Source: JBBQBQ01 sp038317685 | Lineage (GTDB): Bacteria; Desulfobacterota; Desulfuromonadia; Desulfuromonadales; DDH964 | Length of the DNA stretch: 8,307 nt | Assembly (NCBI GenBank): GCA_038317685.1 | Contig: JBBQBQ010000157.1 | Location: 1 to 8,307 of the forward strand | Direction: 5' to 3' | Shown here: positions 5,904 to 8,307 of the stretch, piece by piece | Layout of the letters: every line of letters starts with the position of its first letter | How positions within the stretch are numbered: the first letter of the stretch is position 1 | Notes under the pieces: generated by a model | Seen by the model: the letters and a program-made list of their open reading frames with translations, nothing else | Database searches by the model: none | Told to the model about the DNA's origin: nothing | Translations under genes and position numbers: made by a program

Positions 5904-6930
5904 CCTGAGCCGTTCCAGCGACTTTTCCTCGGGGTTGATCGAATGGGTACGGGGCAAGGGGCGGATTCTCATCGTCGCCCACGACAACCCCGACCCCGAT
6001 GCCCTCGCTGCGGCCTTCGCCCTCAAGCACCTGCTGTGGGTCAAAACCAATCAGGAGGCGACCATTACCTTCGGCGGAATGATCGGCCGGGGGGAAAATC
6101 GCGCCATGGTCCGCTTGCTGGAAATCGAGGCGGTCCCCATGGGAAGCCTCGATCTGGATGCGTTTTCAGTTGTCTGCATGGTCGATACCCAACCAGGGAC
6201 CGGCAATAACTCATTCCCCGCCGACCGGAGGGTGGATGTCGTCATCGACCACCACCCCCTGCGGCCGGCGACGGCGGTCTGTTCCTGGGTCGATGTGCGT
6301 GAGGATTTCGGCGCCTCAGCGACGATCCTTTATGAATATCTGCAATGCCAGGACGTTTACCTCGGTACCAAGTTGGCGACGATCCTATTTTATGCGGTTA
6401 AATCGGAGACCCAGGATCTGGGCCGGGAATGGGACCAGGCCGATCGTGAGGCGTATCTGAAGCTGATTCCCTTCTGCAATAACCGAATCCTCTATGCCAT
6501 TACCCATCCCCGGGTTTCCCGGGAGTATTTCTTCGTTTTCAATCGGGCGCTGGAAAATGCCAGGATTTTCGAAAACCTCCTGGTCTTTAATCTCTTCAGC
6601 ATCGACAATCCGGATATCGTTGCGGAAATGGCAGATTTTCTGCTGCGCATGGAGGGTATTGAGGTGGTGCTGGGGATGGGCTGGTTCAACGGCCAGGAGA
6701 TCCTCTCCTTGCGCACCGCAGGATTGAAGCTGGTGGCTGGGGACCTGATCCGTCAAGTCATGGCGGATCTCGGTAGTTCCGGAGGACACAACCTGACCGC
6801 CGGAGGACAAATTGCTCCGATGCCGGGGGGAGGGGCGGCCCAACGCGAACTCGAAGCCACTCTCACTCAGCGTCTCCTCGAAATCCTCGAGGTGCCGGGG
6901 CAGCGTGGACTCCGGTTGATCCCCTCCTGA
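5893..6930 (+). CDS. DHH/DHHA1 family phosphoesterase (NrnA-like)
   Basis: A 345-residue soluble protein. The DHH domain comes first: motif I HDNPDPDA (30-37; H30, D34, D36), VDTQ (97-100; D98), DHH (119-121), and a fourth motif KSETQDLGRE (170-179). The C-terminal DHHA1 domain carries the substrate-binding GSSGGHN (294-300). This layout and length match bacterial nanoRNase/pAp-phosphatase proteins, which use manganese to degrade 2-5-base RNA fragments or cyclic-dinucleotide products and to dephosphorylate 3'-phosphoadenosine 5'-phosphate. In motif IV the usual metal-side TDT is SET (E172), a conservative change. Substrate cannot be assigned from sequence, because NrnA, GdpP-like soluble and other DHH proteins share these motifs. 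The ATG at 5893 is the only start that leaves motif I with a normal lead-in. It lies 104 bases after copA and may be read from the same transcript. Confidence 0.85.
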   Translation: MPVDLSRSSDFSSGLIEWVRGKGRILIVAHDNPDPDALAAAFALKHLLWVKTNQEATITFGGMIGRGENRAMVRLLEIEAVPMGSLDLDAFSVVCMVDTQPGTGNNSFPADRRVDVVIDHHPLRPATAVCSWVDVREDFGASATILYEYLQCQDVYLGTKLATILFYAVKSETQDLGREWDQADREAYLKLIPFCNNRILYAITHPRVSREYFFVFNRALENARIFENLLVFNLFSIDNPDIVAEMADFLLRMEGIEVVLGMGWFNGQEILSLRTAGLKLVAGDLIRQVMADLGSSGGHNLTAGGQIAPMPGGGAAQRELEATLTQRLLEILEVPGQRGLRLIPS

Positions 6931-6945
6931 ACCCGGAGGCAGCCG

Positions 6946-6975
6946 TTGACAGTGAGTCTCTATCTGGGGTATATA
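6946..6975 (+). promoter_or_regulatory. Sigma-70 promoter of the amidase-rph unit
   Basis: TTGACA (6946-6951, 6 of 6) and TATATA (6970-6975, 4 of 6) are 18 bases apart; TATAAC at 6972-6977 is an alternative -10 at 20 bases. The transcription start would be near 6982, about 60 bases before the amidase ATG at 7042. The TTG of the -35 box lies at the head of the amidase's open frame and could be mistaken for its start codon. Confidence 0.6.
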
Positions 6976-7041
6976 ACGGGCCTTGCGGTCGGCCGGATTA
7001 ACCCTGCTCCGTCTCCCTGTTCCTTCAGGATTCTTGCACCG

Positions 7042-8127
7042 ATGTTACGTTTTGTTCCAGCACTGCAAATGGTGTTTTTGCTTCTGGCTATCGCTGTCCC
7101 TGCCGGGGCCGCCGTCGAGGTTGCTCCGGACGGCTTGCCCCCGGTGACCCTCAATGAGGTCTACCTGCGGGACGGAATCCCGTACCTGGCCCTCGACGAC
7201 GTCCTGCCGGCTTTGGGACTCAGAGGCGAATGGGATGCGGTTCGCCACCTTTACGTGATCACTGCGCCGCAGGGAAAGGCCACCCTGTTTGCCGGAAGCC
7301 GTTACCTGAATCTGGAAAACCGCTACCTTCCCCTGGCCCACCCGCCGCGTTTCATCGATCGGCGGTTGCGGGTATCGGAGGATTTCGTTACCGGCCCCTT
7401 ATCCCGCCTTATTGGCGGCCGGGTCTTTTATCGCAATCTCAATCCCGCCGAGGTGCCGCCGGAAAGAGCCGAGGACGCTTCTACCCTTGATCGCCTCTTC
7501 GCTTTTCTCCTGCGCAAAAAAGGGAACCAGGCGGGGCCGTCCCTGCGAGGAGTCGCCATCGATCCCGGTCATGGCGGCCTCGACCCCGGCACGGTCGGTG
7601 GTGGTCTCAAGGAAAAAGACCTGAATCTGGACTTTGCCAAGGATCTTGAAAAACAGTTGAAAATGCAGCTCGGTGTGCCGGTCTTTTTGAGCCGCGATGC
7701 AGACTATTCTCTCTCTCTTGATGACCGCCTCAAGGTCGCCCTTCATCCCGAGGTCGATGCCTTCCTCCAACTGCATGTTCAGGCCGAATCGGGGGCGGGT
7801 CCCAAGGGTGTGATGTTCTTCGTCCGGCCTTTTGAGGAGAGTGACGGCCAGATGGTCCCCGCTGGGCAAGGGGAGAGCCTGCGGCTGGCCCGGGAACTGG
7901 CCACGGAACTGGGGAAGGCTGGAATTCCCGTTACCGGCATCTATTCCGCACCCCTGCTTCCTTTGGGCCGCGGCAACCTGCCGACGGTTCTGGTCGAACT
8001 CGGCTTTCTTACCAATCCCGACGATCGTGCCAGGCTCACCGATCCGACCGGCAGGCAGGCCCTGGTCGCAGCCCTCTTCGCCGGCCTCAAAGCCTTCGGC
8101 GAACATCCCACGGAGATTCCCCAATGA
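7042..8127 (+). CDS. Secreted N-acetylmuramoyl-L-alanine amidase (Amidase_3)
   Basis: A zinc hydrolase that cuts the amide bond between N-acetylmuramic acid and the stem peptide of peptidoglycan, acting in the periplasm. The 361-residue product begins with a signal peptide: MLRF, a hydrophobic core (about 5-19) and a likely cleavage after AGA (21-23). Residues about 33-135 form a beta-rich domain resembling the copper-amine-oxidase N-terminal-like domain found beside wall hydrolases. A linker (138-165) leads to the catalytic domain (168-352) with zinc ligands H177 (DPGHGG), E191 (LKEKDLNLD) and H245 (LQLHVQ), and catalytic E319 (VELGFLTN). The usual S-x-H-A-N around the second His is altered to LQLHVQ. 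The open frame extends to a TTG at 6946 with GGAGG upstream, but a promoter occupies that stretch, so ATG 7042, with AGGA at 7027-7030, is preferred. The stop overlaps the rph start (ATGA). Confidence 0.9.
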   Translation: MLRFVPALQMVFLLLAIAVPAGAAVEVAPDGLPPVTLNEVYLRDGIPYLALDDVLPALGLRGEWDAVRHLYVITAPQGKATLFAGSRYLNLENRYLPLAHPPRFIDRRLRVSEDFVTGPLSRLIGGRVFYRNLNPAEVPPERAEDASTLDRLFAFLLRKKGNQAGPSLRGVAIDPGHGGLDPGTVGGGLKEKDLNLDFAKDLEKQLKMQLGVPVFLSRDADYSLSLDDRLKVALHPEVDAFLQLHVQAESGAGPKGVMFFVRPFEESDGQMVPAGQGESLRLARELATELGKAGIPVTGIYSAPLLPLGRGNLPTVLVELGFLTNPDDRARLTDPTGRQALVAALFAGLKAFGEHPTEIPQ

Positions 8128-8307
8128 CGCTCCCCCCCTTGATTCGCCCGGATGGCAGAGCTTTTGACCAACTTCGCGCCGTGACCTTCCAAAGACGATT
8201 TACCCGTTATGCGGAGGGCTCGGTCCTGGTCAGTTGCGGTGAAACCAAGGTTCTCTGCAATGCCACGATCGAGGAGGGGGTTCCTTCCTTCATGCGCGGT
8301 GAGGGCC
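8124..8307 (+). CDS. rph: Ribonuclease PH, N-terminal part
   Basis: A phosphate-dependent 3'-5' exoribonuclease that trims tRNA 3' ends; the enzyme works as a hexamer in the cytoplasm. Only 61 of about 240 residues are in the window. The family's N-terminal signature is plain: IRPDGR (7-12), a QLR triplet (16-18), YAEGSVLV (29-36), GETKVLC (39-45) and EEGVPSF (50-56). ATG 8124 overlaps the amidase TGA by four bases and there is no clear ribosome site of its own, which suggests translational coupling. The gene runs off the right edge. Confidence 0.95.
   Translation, partial: MTLPPLIRPDGRAFDQLRAVTFQRRFTRYAEGSVLVSCGETKVLCNATIEEGVPSFMRGEG

Noticed and set aside
1..8307. Mobile element, CRISPR array, tRNA/rRNA or a new defence island
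   Set aside because: No long terminal repeats, integrase, transposase, regular repeat-spacer pattern, or RNA gene features were seen on either strand; the genes are compact, intact and mostly housekeeping.

Overview
The window looks like a chromosomal stretch from a Gram-negative bacterium, most likely a deltaproteobacterium of the Desulfuromonadales/Geobacter type. This is an inference from three things: G+C of roughly 60% judged by eye, the mix of housekeeping genes (an LpxH-like phosphatase, a split nucleoside-recognition membrane pair, a DHH phosphoesterase, a cell-wall amidase and RNase PH), and general protein resemblance. No marker gene fixes the taxonomy. I see no tRNA, rRNA, IS element, integrase, CRISPR array or sign of recent transfer. 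Coding density is high, and every gap between genes is about 110 bases or less.

Layout. (1) Minus strand, 1-635: a metallophosphoesterase of the LpxH type, cut by the window edge. A near-consensus sigma-70 promoter sits so close to its start codon that the mRNA should be leaderless. (2) Plus strand, 739-1658: two small membrane proteins that are diverged copies of one nucleoside-recognition (Gate) domain, joined by a TGATG stop/start overlap. (3) 1768-1986: a 72-residue 4-oxalocrotonate tautomerase-family protein with its own likely promoter. (4) 2094-5788: a cytoplasmic protein built of ten exactly phased 34-residue TPRs plus one degenerate repeat, translationally coupled by ATGA to a Cu(I)-exporting P1B-type ATPase (CopA) with two N-terminal metal-binding domains. 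The promoter in front of this pair carries an 11-bp-period direct repeat and a strong 5'-UTR hairpin. (5) 5893-6930: a DHH/DHHA1 phosphoesterase (NrnA-like), preceded by a 20-codon reading frame that overlaps its start. (6) 7042-8307: a secreted N-acetylmuramoyl-L-alanine amidase with its own promoter, overlapping by ATGA with the start of rph (RNase PH), which runs off the right edge.

The genes do not form one pathway: lipid A synthesis, an unknown transporter-like pair, copper export, small-RNA/nucleotide turnover, cell-wall remodelling and tRNA 3' processing lie next to each other. The clearest functional unit is the TPR-CopA pair. I found nothing I would call a new defence or biosynthetic system. 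The points most worth checking are the leaderless LpxH-like transcript, the two-component promoter-like direct repeat before the TPR-CopA pair, the split Gate-domain pair, and start-site corrections for the amidase and the tautomerase.
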